NCBI GenBank assembly: GCA_900547825.1
Contig: URII01000005.1
Span: forward strand, 4,955-68,954
Direction of reading: 5' to 3'
From: an uncultured Porphyromonadaceae bacterium
GTDB lineage: Bacteria > Bacteroidota > Bacteroidia > Bacteroidales > Muribaculaceae
Length of the DNA stretch: 64,000 nucleotides
Positions 53,182 to 62,256 of the stretch are shown here, in pieces. A program made the position numbers and the translations under genes. Position 1 is the stretch's first letter; each line of letters begins with the position of its first letter. The notes beneath the pieces were generated by a model, which saw only the letters and a list, made by a program, of their open reading frames with translations, was not told the DNA's origin and made no database searches.

Positions 53182-54411
53182 TTAAAAGACAACAACATCC
53201 GCTTTTGACCCGCACTTCCTGATATACATACCGGAAGCAGGACGGCGGTCTAATCTTACACCTTGGAGATTATAATATTCCGCATCTTCCGGCGAATATC
53301 CCTCCGGGACATTCACTGTGCCCGCTGACTGCCCGAGATCATAGTAAGAAACGTCCTCGCGTCCATGAAAATATATCCTGTTGTTAAAAAGTATAGCGTC
53401 ATAATACACGGCATCCAATTCATCCGCATATTCAAAACGCTTTACTTTTGACCACGTCAGGCCGTTATCGGAAGAAGAGTATATACCCCTGTGGGGATAA
53501 TAGCTATGCGCCTCCATGACATACCAACGATTGCTGTCGGACGGATCAAACAAAACATTATAGGCATAATCAAACTCGTCATCATTCGAATAGATGTAAT
53601 GCCAGCTTCTGCCACAATCCAGGGACTCCCATATACAGCATTCTCCGGCTGCGAGAATACGGTCATGATCCGTCGGATCAAAGGCCAGCTGGTGACAGCT
53701 GCTGTCGCCATTGTTTTCCGGCACAATAACATCCCATGTAGCCCCGCCGTCATCGCTTCGGTATATCACCGCCTCATATATCGCGCTTTCGGAGGTCATG
53801 AACATTACCTGCGGATTGTAAGGGTGCCATCCTAAAAATGAATGGGCGTTATATGTAGCACTGAAATATGACACATTTCTCCAGCTGTCACCAAAATCAT
53901 CGGAAATATATATTCCGCCATGCCCCATCACCGATATGGTTGAAGCCACATCCGGATGCTGGGCTAAACGCGATAGATAAGTCCTGTCATCCCCCTGATA
54001 TTGATATGTCATTCCATCGGGCGTGATATCGCGGAACCCATCGTCTCCGGTCGTACCCTTAACAAGGCGGCATACCGGACGCATGTCTATATCGTGGCCC
54101 TTATATTCCTCTGGTACGATAATCGCCACAATATCGACACCGCACACACAAAAATCCACTACATTCCACCCAGCCATAGCAAAAGGCTGCCATTCGGCCC
54201 CATCCTCTTTGGAGTGACGGAATATACCGTTTTCACCTGCAGCATAAAGAAAATCACCGGTAACATGCAACCGCGGCACCCCGGTGCAATATGTTTTGCC
54301 GAAGCCGGTGTCATGCAGATTTTCGGACGCAACTGCCGCCGTAACAACGGAGCCGGATATAAAAGCCGCAAGCACACAGATCGCAGCATAGCATAGACAA
54401 ACTTTTCTCAT
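53182..54411 (-). CDS. secreted beta-propeller (sortilin/BNR-like) protein, copy 1
   Basis: 409 residues with a signal peptide (about 1-28, ending SGSVVTAAVA). Blade motifs include GIYISDDFGDSWRNV, IYRSDDGGATWDVI, WESLDCGRSWHYIY and IYSSSDNGLTWSKV. SSCHQLAFDP matches SSCHHLAFDP-like text (read NSCHHLAFDP) in its downstream paralogue. The C-terminus (YYNLQGVRLDRRPASGMYI) is again sorting-like. It is first in a minus-strand run of three secreted proteins; a TATATTTG -7 lies at 54477-54484. A duplication of one ancestral gene is the simplest origin. Confidence 0.78.
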   Translation of the reverse strand: MRKVCLCYAAICVLAAFISGSVVTAAVASENLHDTGFGKTYCTGVPRLHVTGDFLYAAGENGIFRHSKEDGAEWQPFAMAGWNVVDFCVCGVDIVAIIVPEEYKGHDIDMRPVCRLVKGTTGDDGFRDITPDGMTYQYQGDDRTYLSRLAQHPDVASTISVMGHGGIYISDDFGDSWRNVSYFSATYNAHSFLGWHPYNPQVMFMTSESAIYEAVIYRSDDGGATWDVIVPENNGDSSCHQLAFDPTDHDRILAAGECCIWESLDCGRSWHYIYSNDDEFDYAYNVLFDPSDSNRWYVMEAHSYYPHRGIYSSSDNGLTWSKVKRFEYADELDAVYYDAILFNNRIYFHGREDVSYYDLGQSAGTVNVPEGYSPEDAEYYNLQGVRLDRRPASGMYIRKCGSKADVVVF

Positions 54412-54476
54412 TTCCTTAATTTTGATTTATTAAGCCGTTGTTTTATCGAAATCCCAGCACAATGTGATCTCTGCCA

Positions 54477-54484
54477 CAAATATA
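54477..54484 (-). promoter_or_regulatory. -7 element of the propeller operon
   Basis: TATATTTG on the minus strand, about 66 bases upstream of the start at 54411. A clear -33 TTTG at 19-21 bases is not seen. Confidence 0.4.
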
Positions 54485-54573
54485 CGGATAAAAAATAAAG
54501 AAAGACTAAAACAAAGTTTATTACATATATTTATATTATATATTTTTCTGGAATTGCCCATTCATCTCTCCGC

Positions 54574-54605
54574 TTTAGATAATTCCTAATTTCTTCGTAT
54601 CTTTG
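54574..54605 (+). promoter_or_regulatory. promoter of the DUF5686 gene
   Basis: TTTA (54574-54577), 20 bases, TATCTTTG (54598-54605). The first ATG of the gene is only 8 bases beyond the -7, so transcription would start almost at that codon. Confidence 0.6.
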
Positions 54606-54613
54606 TAATAAGT

Positions 54614-57160
54614 ATGCGGACATACGCAAATATATGCTTCCCGGTCATGGCGTTTCTGATCCTTATGGTTTCAGTCATGCCATGCTATGCCGCTACAAAA
54701 GTGAGAGTGCGGGGGCTTGTGCGCGATTCGCTTACCCATCAGCCTGTGCCTCATGCCGCTGTAACACTCAAGGGCACTGACGCCGGCGCGCTGACCAACG
54801 AAGCCGGTGTGTTCGAAATCTACACCGCCTCACCTTTCAAGGCCATACAGGTCACGGCCTCAGGATATGAACCCAAAAGCATAAGCCCGTCCCAGGCTAC
54901 TACCCACACCATAATATCGTTGACTCCGTCATCACTCGTGCTTGACGAAGTATCTGTAACAGCCAATAGAAAATATTCCAAACGAAACAATCCGGCTGTT
55001 GAGTTGATGAAACGTGTGCGAGAAAACATGAGGCGCACCGACCCTACCCTATTGCCCCAGTTCCATAGGCGCCGTTATGAACGGATCACGCTTGGTATCA
55101 ACAATTTCGACACCCTGAAAAATAAGTTTCTCGTAAAACAGTTCCCGTTTCTTGTGGAATACGTGGATTCGTCGGATGTTACAGGTGGGCGTGTGCTGAA
55201 CATCTCCACACGCGAGAAAGTGTCGTATCTGCACCACAGCCTTGAACCTCCCGCCGATTTCGAGATTATTGACGGAACCCGCCATGCCGGAATTGACGAA
55301 GTAGTGGATCCGGGCAATATGGAGCAGTTTCTCAACGAAGTGATGCGTGAAGTCAATATTTCCGACAACGATATAAACCTGCTCAAACAGCGCTTCGTCA
55401 GCCCCTTGTCACGCATAGCACCGGATTTCTACCGATTTTACATTACCGATACCATAATGGTGGGCGGCGACAGTTGCTCCGTGTTGAGTTTTGCCCCGAA
55501 AACCAAAGAAGCTTTCGGATTTACGGGACGCATGTTCATTGCCGGCCGCGACAGTTCGGAATATGTGAAGCGCCTGTCATTCAATCTTCCTAAAAGCGCC
55601 AATGTGAATTTTGTGGACCGGCTCTTACTTGTTCAGGATTTTTCGAAAGATGAAAAAGGCTGTGTGGTAAAACTGCGTGATGACCTCACACTTGAACTGA
55701 GCCTGATACCGGGAACACAAGGCCTTTATGCACGCCGCAATGCCGTTTACGACAGTTTCAGCTATGAACCTGACAGCATAGCCGCGAAGCATATGCTGTC
55801 AGGCGGCAATATTTACAATCCGGGGGCCGATGACCGTGATTCGCTCTACTGGAGCCTGAGCCGGCTACACCGCATATCACGCCCGGAAGCGGGCGTAGAC
55901 AGCCTGATGACAAAACTGAGGTCAAACAAAGTATATTATTGGGTGGAGAAAGTGGTGAAAATACTTATCGACGGCTATCTGCCCACAGCCAAGCGCTCTA
56001 AATTCGACATAGGGCCTGTCAACTCCTTTATAAGCTACAACGAACTGGAGGGCGTTCGCCTGAGGTTCGGGGGCCTCACCACCGCCAATCTCAGCAAGCG
56101 GTGGTTTGCCGGCGGCTACATGGCATATGGCCTGCGTGACAACCGATTCATGTATCACGGTTCGCTGGATTATTCCTTCGTCGACAAGAAATATCATAAA
56201 GAAGAGTTTCCTGTAAGGTCAATAGGCATTTCACATACCTACGACATAGACCGTCTCGGACGTCATTTCATATTCTCGAACCCCGACAATTTCCTGTTCT
56301 CGCTCACACGCGAGCCTGACAGGCAGATAATCTACAAACGGTCGTCGCACTTGAAGTACACCCTCGAACAATCCTATAATTTCTCTATCACTGCGGCATT
56401 GGACCATTCACGTTATGAGACAAGCCGGCTGGTGGATTTCATAAACGGTTACGGCACCCGTATACCGCATTATAACGAAACGTCAGTATCCGTAACCCTG
56501 CGTTATGCACCCGGCGAGAAATTCTATCAGACACGCAGCCACCGGCTTCCGGTGTCAAAGGACGCTCCTGTAATGGAACTTACCCACACATGGGCTCCCA
56601 AATCGGCGTTCAACAACATGTGGGGCGTGAACAAAACGGAAATAAGCTTGTTCAAGCGGTTCTGGTTCTCGGCTTTCGGCTACACGGACATAATCGTGAA
56701 AGGGGGTCATGTATGGAGCCGGTCACCATTCGGGCAGCTTCTGATACCCAATGCCAATCTCACATATATCATACAGCCTGAGTCGTTCGCGCTGATGAAT
56801 CCCATGGAGTTCATCAACGACAGCTATGTGTCATGGGATGTGACCTATTGGGCCAACGGCGCTCTGCTTAACTACATCCCCCTGATAAAGAAACTGAAGC
56901 TCCGTGAGGCATTCGCATTCCGGGGCGTGTGGGGGCACCTGTCACGGCGCAACGATCCACTTTGCAATCCCGTGCTTCTGAATTTTCCTGCCGGAGCCGG
57001 AGTACACACCGATACATCACGGCCCTATATGGAGATTGCCGTCGGGCTGGACAATATATTCCGCGTATTGAGGGTAGATTATGTGTGGCGGCTAAGCTAT
57101 CGCAACACACCCGGAGCTTCCAACTCGGGTGTGCAGCTTGCACTGCATCTTACATTCTGA
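54614..57160 (+). CDS. DUF5686 outer-membrane protein with carboxypeptidase-like regulatory domain
   Basis: 848 residues from the ATG at 54614. An in-frame ATG at 54647 also leaves a signal (MAFLILMVSVMPCYAA) and fits better with the -7 element at 54598-54605. Residues about 30-115 are a carboxypeptidase-regulatory-like beta domain (VRVRGLVRDSLTHQPVPHA). The remainder matches DUF5686 of Bacteroidota: ELMKRVRENMRRTDP near 135, then long beta-strand rich stretches typical of an outer-membrane barrel. The final residues (NSGVQLALHLTF) end in Phe, as barrels do. Function is unknown; transport or assembly is inference. It converges on ftsE with a 6-base gap. Confidence 0.85.
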   Translation: MRTYANICFPVMAFLILMVSVMPCYAATKVRVRGLVRDSLTHQPVPHAAVTLKGTDAGALTNEAGVFEIYTASPFKAIQVTASGYEPKSISPSQATTHTIISLTPSSLVLDEVSVTANRKYSKRNNPAVELMKRVRENMRRTDPTLLPQFHRRRYERITLGINNFDTLKNKFLVKQFPFLVEYVDSSDVTGGRVLNISTREKVSYLHHSLEPPADFEIIDGTRHAGIDEVVDPGNMEQFLNEVMREVNISDNDINLLKQRFVSPLSRIAPDFYRFYITDTIMVGGDSCSVLSFAPKTKEAFGFTGRMFIAGRDSSEYVKRLSFNLPKSANVNFVDRLLLVQDFSKDEKGCVVKLRDDLTLELSLIPGTQGLYARRNAVYDSFSYEPDSIAAKHMLSGGNIYNPGADDRDSLYWSLSRLHRISRPEAGVDSLMTKLRSNKVYYWVEKVVKILIDGYLPTAKRSKFDIGPVNSFISYNELEGVRLRFGGLTTANLSKRWFAGGYMAYGLRDNRFMYHGSLDYSFVDKKYHKEEFPVRSIGISHTYDIDRLGRHFIFSNPDNFLFSLTREPDRQIIYKRSSHLKYTLEQSYNFSITAALDHSRYETSRLVDFINGYGTRIPHYNETSVSVTLRYAPGEKFYQTRSHRLPVSKDAPVMELTHTWAPKSAFNNMWGVNKTEISLFKRFWFSAFGYTDIIVKGGHVWSRSPFGQLLIPNANLTYIIQPESFALMNPMEFINDSYVSWDVTYWANGALLNYIPLIKKLKLREAFAFRGVWGHLSRRNDPLCNPVLLNFPAGAGVHTDTSRPYMEIAVGLDNIFRVLRVDYVWRLSYRNTPGASNSGVQLALHLTF

Positions 57161-57166
57161 AACCGA

Positions 57167-57841
57167 TCAGGCTTCCTCCACAATCCGCTTATTCTCCACC
57201 CGGAGAGTCCTGGCCGGATATTGGTCAACGATAGCACGGTTGTTGGTAGCCATTATCACGGCTGTACCCTCACGTGATATGTCGTGCAGATCGCCCACTA
57301 TCTGTTCGGCAGTTTCGGGATCAAGATTGCCGGTAGGCTCATCGGCCAAAATAAGTTTCGGCCTGTTGAGGAGCGAACGGGCTATGACTATGCGCTGTTG
57401 CTCTCCACCTGAGAGTTCATGGGGCATTTTATAGGATTTATTGGCCATCCCTACTTGCGACAGAACTTCTTCGATGCGACTGTCAACGGCTTTGCGGTCA
57501 TTCCATCCCGTGGCAAACAGTACAAAACTCAGGTTCTGATAAACGTTCCGGTCAGAAAGCAGCCGGAAATCCTGAAACACGATACCCATTGCACGGCGCA
57601 ACATAGGAACATCGCGCCGACGCAAAGTCGCAAGATCATACGACAGCACCGATGCCTCTCCGGATGCCAAAGGCACCTCGGCATACATAGATTTAAGCAA
57701 CGTGCTCTTGCCGCTTCCCACGCGTCCCATAAGGTAGACAAACTCCCCTGTGGATACTTCGAGATCCACATGCTTGAGCACTACAAGCTCACGCCGTGTA
57801 AGCTCCACATCCCGGTATTGTATCAGTACATCCTGCGCCAT
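57167..57841 (-). CDS. ftsE: FtsE-like ABC transporter ATP-binding protein
   Basis: 224 residues. GRVGSGKSTLLK is the Walker A, VFQDFRLLSDRNVYQNL the Q-loop region typical of FtsE, ELSGGEQQRIVIARSL the signature, and LILADEPTGNLDPETA the Walker B. FtsE works with FtsX to activate periplasmic cell-wall hydrolases during division. No ftsX is in the window. It starts 19 bases after the recQ stop. LolD-type ATPases share many residues, but the LLSDRNVYQNL block favours FtsE. Confidence 0.83.
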   Translation of the reverse strand: MAQDVLIQYRDVELTRRELVVLKHVDLEVSTGEFVYLMGRVGSGKSTLLKSMYAEVPLASGEASVLSYDLATLRRRDVPMLRRAMGIVFQDFRLLSDRNVYQNLSFVLFATGWNDRKAVDSRIEEVLSQVGMANKSYKMPHELSGGEQQRIVIARSLLNRPKLILADEPTGNLDPETAEQIVGDLHDISREGTAVIMATNNRAIVDQYPARTLRVENKRIVEEA

Positions 57842-57860
57842 GAATCAATTGCCGACAAAA

Positions 57861-60041
57861 TCAGTTACCAAGCTCGGAGAAGAACCGGATCCTTACAAGT
57901 CTTACCTCCTCCTCCGTGTAGTCGGGGCCTAATTCCTGCAAAGCCTCGTCCACGCCATCGCTCTCACTCTCCTTGAAGTATTCGAATATATCGTCCTGAT
58001 GGTCATCGTCCATCACGTCATCAAGGAAATAATTGATGTTTATTTTAGTCCCTGAATATACTATAGCCTCCACCTGATCAAGCAGTTCGTTGAACTCAAG
58101 CCCCTTTGAGTTGGCTATTTCGTCAAGCGGTATCTTTCGGTCTATGGCCTGAATTATGAATATCTTCAGTTTACTCTTGTTGGCCACACCCCTAACCCTC
58201 ATATCCACCGGGCGCTCTATCTCATTGGCTTCTACATGGCGGCGGATTATCTTGACAAATTCCTCGCCATAACGTTTTGCCTTGCCGGCGCCTACTCCGG
58301 GAATAGTCTGCAATTCCTCAAGTGTCACCGGATAAGTGGTGGCCATGGCCTCAAGCGACGGATCCTGAAAAATTACATATGGTGGAAGCTCAAGCTTCCG
58401 GGCTATATTTTTACGCAAATCCTTAAGGATGGAGAACAGTTCGGCATCAGCCGCGCATGTGGCGCCCCCCTTTAGATTTTCCGATTCCTCCTCGGATTCA
58501 AATTCTGTATCTTCTACAATCATGAATGATTCTGGTTTTTCAATAAATTCCTTGCCCTGCGGCGAGAGCCGCAAAATTCCGAAATTTTCTATATCCCGCT
58601 CCATGAAACCTGCCAAAGTAGCCTGCCGGAGAAGTGCTTTGATAAAACGCGGCTCACGGTCAGATACACATCCGAAACATTCAAGTGCATCATGTCCGTA
58701 TGACTTGACCGCATTCGACTCCTTACCGGTCATGACATCCACCACATGATCGGCTTTGAACTTTTCTTTCAAGGCAAGCACCGTTTCAAGGGCCGCCACA
58801 AGTTCGTCGCGCGCCTCGACCCGTTTCTTTGGATGGATGCAATTATCGCAATTGCCGCAGTTATCCGGTTCAAACTCCTCGCCGAAATAATGCAGCAACG
58901 ATTTTCTGCGGCATACGCTTGATTCGGCATACCCCGCTGTTTCCAGGAGCAGCTGCTTCCCGATCTCCTGCTCGGCAACCTGCTTTCCGAGCATGAATTT
59001 CTCCATTTTCTGAAGATCCTTGTTGGCATAGAACGTTATACATATGCCCTCACCTCCGTCGCGCCCCGCACGTCCTGTTTCTTGATAATACCCTTCAAGC
59101 GATTTAGGCATGTCGTAATGGATCACAAACCTTACATCAGGCTTGTCAATACCCATACCAAAGGCTATTGTGGCCACTATGACGTCAATTTCCTCCATCA
59201 GGAAAGCATCCTGATTGGCTGTACGGGTGGCCGAGTCCATTCCGGCATGATACGGCAATGCTTTTATATCATTTATTTTAAGCACCTCGGCAAGTTCTTC
59301 CACCTTCTTGCGGCTGAGACAATATATTATGCCCGACTTGCCGGGATGGTTCTTTATAAATTTTATTATATCCTTCTCTATGGAAGAGGTCTTGGGACGT
59401 ACCTCATAATAGAGATTCGGACGGTTGAACGACGATTTGAACACCTTGGCATTGTGCATTCCGAGATTCTTCTGTATGTCATGCTGTACCTTAGGTGTGG
59501 CAGTGGCGGTCAATGCGATCACCGGACGGTTGGCTATCTCGTTTATGATAGGACGTATGCGCCGGTATTCAGGCCTGAAATCGTGCCCCCACTCCGATAT
59601 GCAATGGGCCTCGTCAACGGCATAGAACGAGATGGGCACGGTTTTCAGAAACTCTATGTTCTCCTCCTTGGTAAGCGATTCCGGGGCCACATAGAGCAGC
59701 TTGGTGACTCCCGACACGATATCGGACTTCACCTGATCTATCGCCGACTTGTTAAGCGACGAATTCAGGAAATGCGCAATTCCGTCATCGCTGCTGAAAT
59801 GCCGCATCGCATCCACCTGGTTCTTCATCAGAGCTATCAGCGGCGAAATGACTATGGCCGTGCCGTCGAGAAGCAGCGACGGCAACTGATAGCACAATGA
59901 CTTGCCCCCGCCGGTGGGCATCAGCACAAATGTGTCATGTCCGTCAAGTAGGCTTGTCATTATAGCCTCCTGATTACCTTTGAATGTGTCGAAACCGAAA
60001 TGCTTCTTGAGGGCTTCGACAAGGGCTTTATCATGTGTCAT
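57861..60041 (-). CDS. recQ: ATP-dependent DNA helicase RecQ
   Basis: 726 residues. FVLMPTGGGKSLCYQLP is Walker A, YAVDEAHCISEWGHDFRPEYR (motif II, DEAH box) follows, and ALTATATPKV, IIYCLSRK and QETGRAGRDGG are motifs III, IV and VI. A zinc-binding RQC region has CGNCDNC. An HRDC domain has LPPYVIFQDPSLEAMA and TIPGVGAGKAKRYG. A further C-terminal part with an acidic tail (DDVMDDDHQDDIFEYF) makes it longer than E. coli RecQ. It unwinds DNA in recombination repair. It is 72 bases downstream of clpX, so it may share its transcript. Confidence 0.94.
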   Translation of the reverse strand: MTHDKALVEALKKHFGFDTFKGNQEAIMTSLLDGHDTFVLMPTGGGKSLCYQLPSLLLDGTAIVISPLIALMKNQVDAMRHFSSDDGIAHFLNSSLNKSAIDQVKSDIVSGVTKLLYVAPESLTKEENIEFLKTVPISFYAVDEAHCISEWGHDFRPEYRRIRPIINEIANRPVIALTATATPKVQHDIQKNLGMHNAKVFKSSFNRPNLYYEVRPKTSSIEKDIIKFIKNHPGKSGIIYCLSRKKVEELAEVLKINDIKALPYHAGMDSATRTANQDAFLMEEIDVIVATIAFGMGIDKPDVRFVIHYDMPKSLEGYYQETGRAGRDGGEGICITFYANKDLQKMEKFMLGKQVAEQEIGKQLLLETAGYAESSVCRRKSLLHYFGEEFEPDNCGNCDNCIHPKKRVEARDELVAALETVLALKEKFKADHVVDVMTGKESNAVKSYGHDALECFGCVSDREPRFIKALLRQATLAGFMERDIENFGILRLSPQGKEFIEKPESFMIVEDTEFESEEESENLKGGATCAADAELFSILKDLRKNIARKLELPPYVIFQDPSLEAMATTYPVTLEELQTIPGVGAGKAKRYGEEFVKIIRRHVEANEIERPVDMRVRGVANKSKLKIFIIQAIDRKIPLDEIANSKGLEFNELLDQVEAIVYSGTKININYFLDDVMDDDHQDDIFEYFKESESDGVDEALQELGPDYTEEEVRLVRIRFFSELGN

Positions 60042-60113
60042 GGTGAAGATGGAAATTATGTGAGGGGAAATGTGATAATGCTTCCTGATCTTGGAAAATG
60101 GATTAAGTGGGAT

Positions 60114-61364
60114 TTATTTCTCGGCCGCAGCTTCGGCCTGATGTTCGAAATTGGCCGCGGCAAGCCGTTCAAGGGCATATTCGGGAGTTATAATTATGTT
60201 TTTGATCTCGCTTCCGGGCACATCAAACATATGCTGCATCATTATAGTCTCCACAATGGAGCGCAGTCCACGTGCCCCGAGTTTATATTCCACTGCCTTG
60301 TCAACAATCAGATCCAGGGCTTCGGGAGTAAACTCGAGTTTCACACCATCCATCTCGAACAGTTTGGTAAACTGCCGTATGATGGCATTGTTCGGCTCGG
60401 TCAGGACTCTGCGGAGTGCATCGCGGTCAAGCGGATCAAGATGTGTCAGAATAGGCAGACGCCCTATGATCTCAGGTATAAGGCCGAATGACTTCAGATC
60501 CTGAGGGGCCACATATTGCAGATAGTTGGCATCTTTGACATGAGTGCGTGATCCTGCCGAGTATCCCACCACATGTGTATTCAGGCGATGGGCGATCTTA
60601 CGCTCTATGCCGTCAAACGCTCCTCCGCAGATGAACAGGATATTCTTGGTGTTGACCTGTATCATTTTCTGCTCGGGATGTTTCCGGCCACCCTGCGGCG
60701 GCACATTCACAATCGAACCTTCAAGCAGTTTCAGCAATCCCTGCTGCACACCTTCTCCGCTGACATCGCGGGTTATGGAAGGATTGTCGCCTTTACGGGC
60801 TATCTTGTCAATCTCATCGATGAACACAATGCCCTGTTCGGCTTTCTTCACGTCGTAATCGGCAACCTGAAGCAACCGGGTAAGAAGGCTTTCTATATCC
60901 TCGCCCACATATCCTGCCTCGGTAAGCACCGTAGCGTCAACAATAGTGAAAGGCACATCAAGAAATCTTGCAATAGTCTTGGCAAGCAGGGTTTTTCCGG
61001 TTCCGGTAGGGCCTACTATTATTATGTTGCTTTTTTCTATGTCAACATCATCGTCAGAATTTTGGGCGAGCCGCTTATAGTGGTTGTAGACGGCTACCGA
61101 CAGATAGCGTTTGGCGTCCTCCTGTCCGATAACATACTTGTCGAGATATTCTTTAATTTTACGGGGCCCCGGCACCTGCTCCATATCCACATTCTTTGCG
61201 TCGGTGGAGCCGGGTATTTCCATAAAATCCTTAAGAGCCGTGTGAAGATGTTCGACACATTCGTCGCATATAAACACATCCCCTGCCGGCCCGGGCACCA
61301 GAATCTGGGCCATATCGGCAGGGCGTCCACAGAACGAACAGGTGTTTTTTGTTTTCTTGGCCAT
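60114..61364 (-). CDS. clpX: ATP-dependent Clp protease ATP-binding subunit ClpX
   Basis: 416 residues. The N-terminal zinc domain has [14 protein letters not shown] and FICDECVEH (C4). [13 protein letters not shown] is Walker [11 protein letters not shown]alker B, and YVGEDIES the pore loop. [11 protein letters not shown] is sensor 2. It unfolds tagged proteins and feeds them to ClpP. It follows clpP by 9 bases. The order clpP-clpX-recQ-ftsE with tig upstream is read as one functional cluster for protein quality control and genome upkeep. Confidence 0.96.
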   Translation of the reverse strand: MAKKTKNTCSFCGRPADMAQILVPGPAGDVFICDECVEHLHTALKDFMEIPGSTDAKNVDMEQVPGPRKIKEYLDKYVIGQEDAKRYLSVAVYNHYKRLAQNSDDDVDIEKSNIIIVGPTGTGKTLLAKTIARFLDVPFTIVDATVLTEAGYVGEDIESLLTRLLQVADYDVKKAEQGIVFIDEIDKIARKGDNPSITRDVSGEGVQQGLLKLLEGSIVNVPPQGGRKHPEQKMIQVNTKNILFICGGAFDGIERKIAHRLNTHVVGYSAGSRTHVKDANYLQYVAPQDLKSFGLIPEIIGRLPILTHLDPLDRDALRRVLTEPNNAIIRQFTKLFEMDGVKLEFTPEALDLIVDKAVEYKLGARGLRSIVETIMMQHMFDVPGSEIKNIIITPEYALERLAAANFEHQAEAAAEK

Positions 61365-61373
61365 ATCGCTATA

Positions 61374-62060
61374 TCAATGCTTAGCTTTGAAAAGAACGTC
61401 GTCAATCATTCCGTAATCCTTGGCTTCCTCGGCTGTCATCCAATAGTCACGGTCGCTGTCGCGCTCCACTTTCTCAAAGGGCTGTCCTGAATGGTCGGCA
61501 ATTATAGTGTAAAGCTCTTTCTTGAGTTTCTGAATCTCACGGGCTGTTATTTCTATATCAGATGCCTGACCCTGGGCACCCCCCATGGGCTGATGTATCA
61601 TCACACGCGAGTGGCGCAAAGCAAAGCGCTTGCCGGCTGTGCCTGAAACAAGCAGCACGGCAGCCATCGATGCGGCCATCCCTGTGCATATGGTCGACAC
61701 ATCGCTTGATATATACTGCATGGTGTCATATATTCCAAGGCCTGCATAAACAGAGCCGCCGGGAGAATTTATATATATAGACACATCCTTGCCGGGTTCC
61801 GCAGAATCCAGATAAAGAAGCTGGGCCTGAATCACATTGGCCGTGTAGTCGTTCACATCTGTGCCAAGAAATATGATGCGGTCCATCATAAGGCGTGAAA
61901 ACACATCCATCTGGGCCACATTGAGCTGACGCTCTTCAATTATAGTAGGAGAAATATAGCTTGACGTTATCTTCGAGGCGGCAGAAACATACTGATCGAG
62001 TGCAAGCCCGTTCATTCCGAGATGCTTTACCGCATAGTTTCTGAAATCGTTATTGTACAT
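61374..62060 (-). CDS. clpP: ATP-dependent Clp protease proteolytic subunit ClpP
   Basis: 228 residues. [16 protein letters not shown] holds the catalytic Ser, [15 protein letters not shown] the His, and [19 protein letters not shown] the Asp region. [18 protein letters not shown] lines the oxyanion hole. The N-terminal extension before [12 protein letters not shown] is somewhat longer than in E. coli and may hold a processed propeptide. It has an exact promoter at 62101-62132. It leads clpX by 9 bases. Confidence 0.96.
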   Translation of the reverse strand: MYNNDFRNYAVKHLGMNGLALDQYVSAASKITSSYISPTIIEERQLNVAQMDVFSRLMMDRIIFLGTDVNDYTANVIQAQLLYLDSAEPGKDVSIYINSPGGSVYAGLGIYDTMQYISSDVSTICTGMAASMAAVLLVSGTAGKRFALRHSRVMIHQPMGGAQGQASDIEITAREIQKLKKELYTIIADHSGQPFEKVERDSDRDYWMTAEEAKDYGMIDDVLFKAKH

Positions 62061-62100
62061 ATTGAATAAGTGTTGGTTGTTGCAAATCTATTTCTTTTAT

Positions 62101-62132
62101 CAAAGTTAATGATTATTTTCCGATCCACCAAA
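62101..62132 (-). promoter_or_regulatory. clpP-clpX promoter
   Basis: On the minus strand, TTTG (62129-62132), 20 bases, TAACTTTG (62101-62108): an exact consensus match, about 40 bases before clpP. Confidence 0.78.
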
Positions 62133-62172
62133 TTATATGCTCCCATAAAAATTCCACTATGAAAAAATAAAA

Positions 62173-62209
62173 CGATGAAGCGTCTCGCACAAGCAAATAC
62201 GCCTCATCG
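62173..62209 (-). terminator. tig terminator
   Basis: CGATGA-a-GCG pairs with CGC-c-TCATCG (one mismatch), and the minus strand continues into ttttattttttc. It lies between tig and the clpP promoter, so the two are separate units. Confidence 0.75.
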
Positions 62210-62256
62210 TCGTAATATTTTAAAATGCTTTCCGGATCAGGTCCGGGCAAACGGGA

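Noticed and set aside
59082..59900. A 272-codon plus-strand frame opposite recQ
   Set aside because: Antisense to conserved helicase motifs with no recognisable product or start context.
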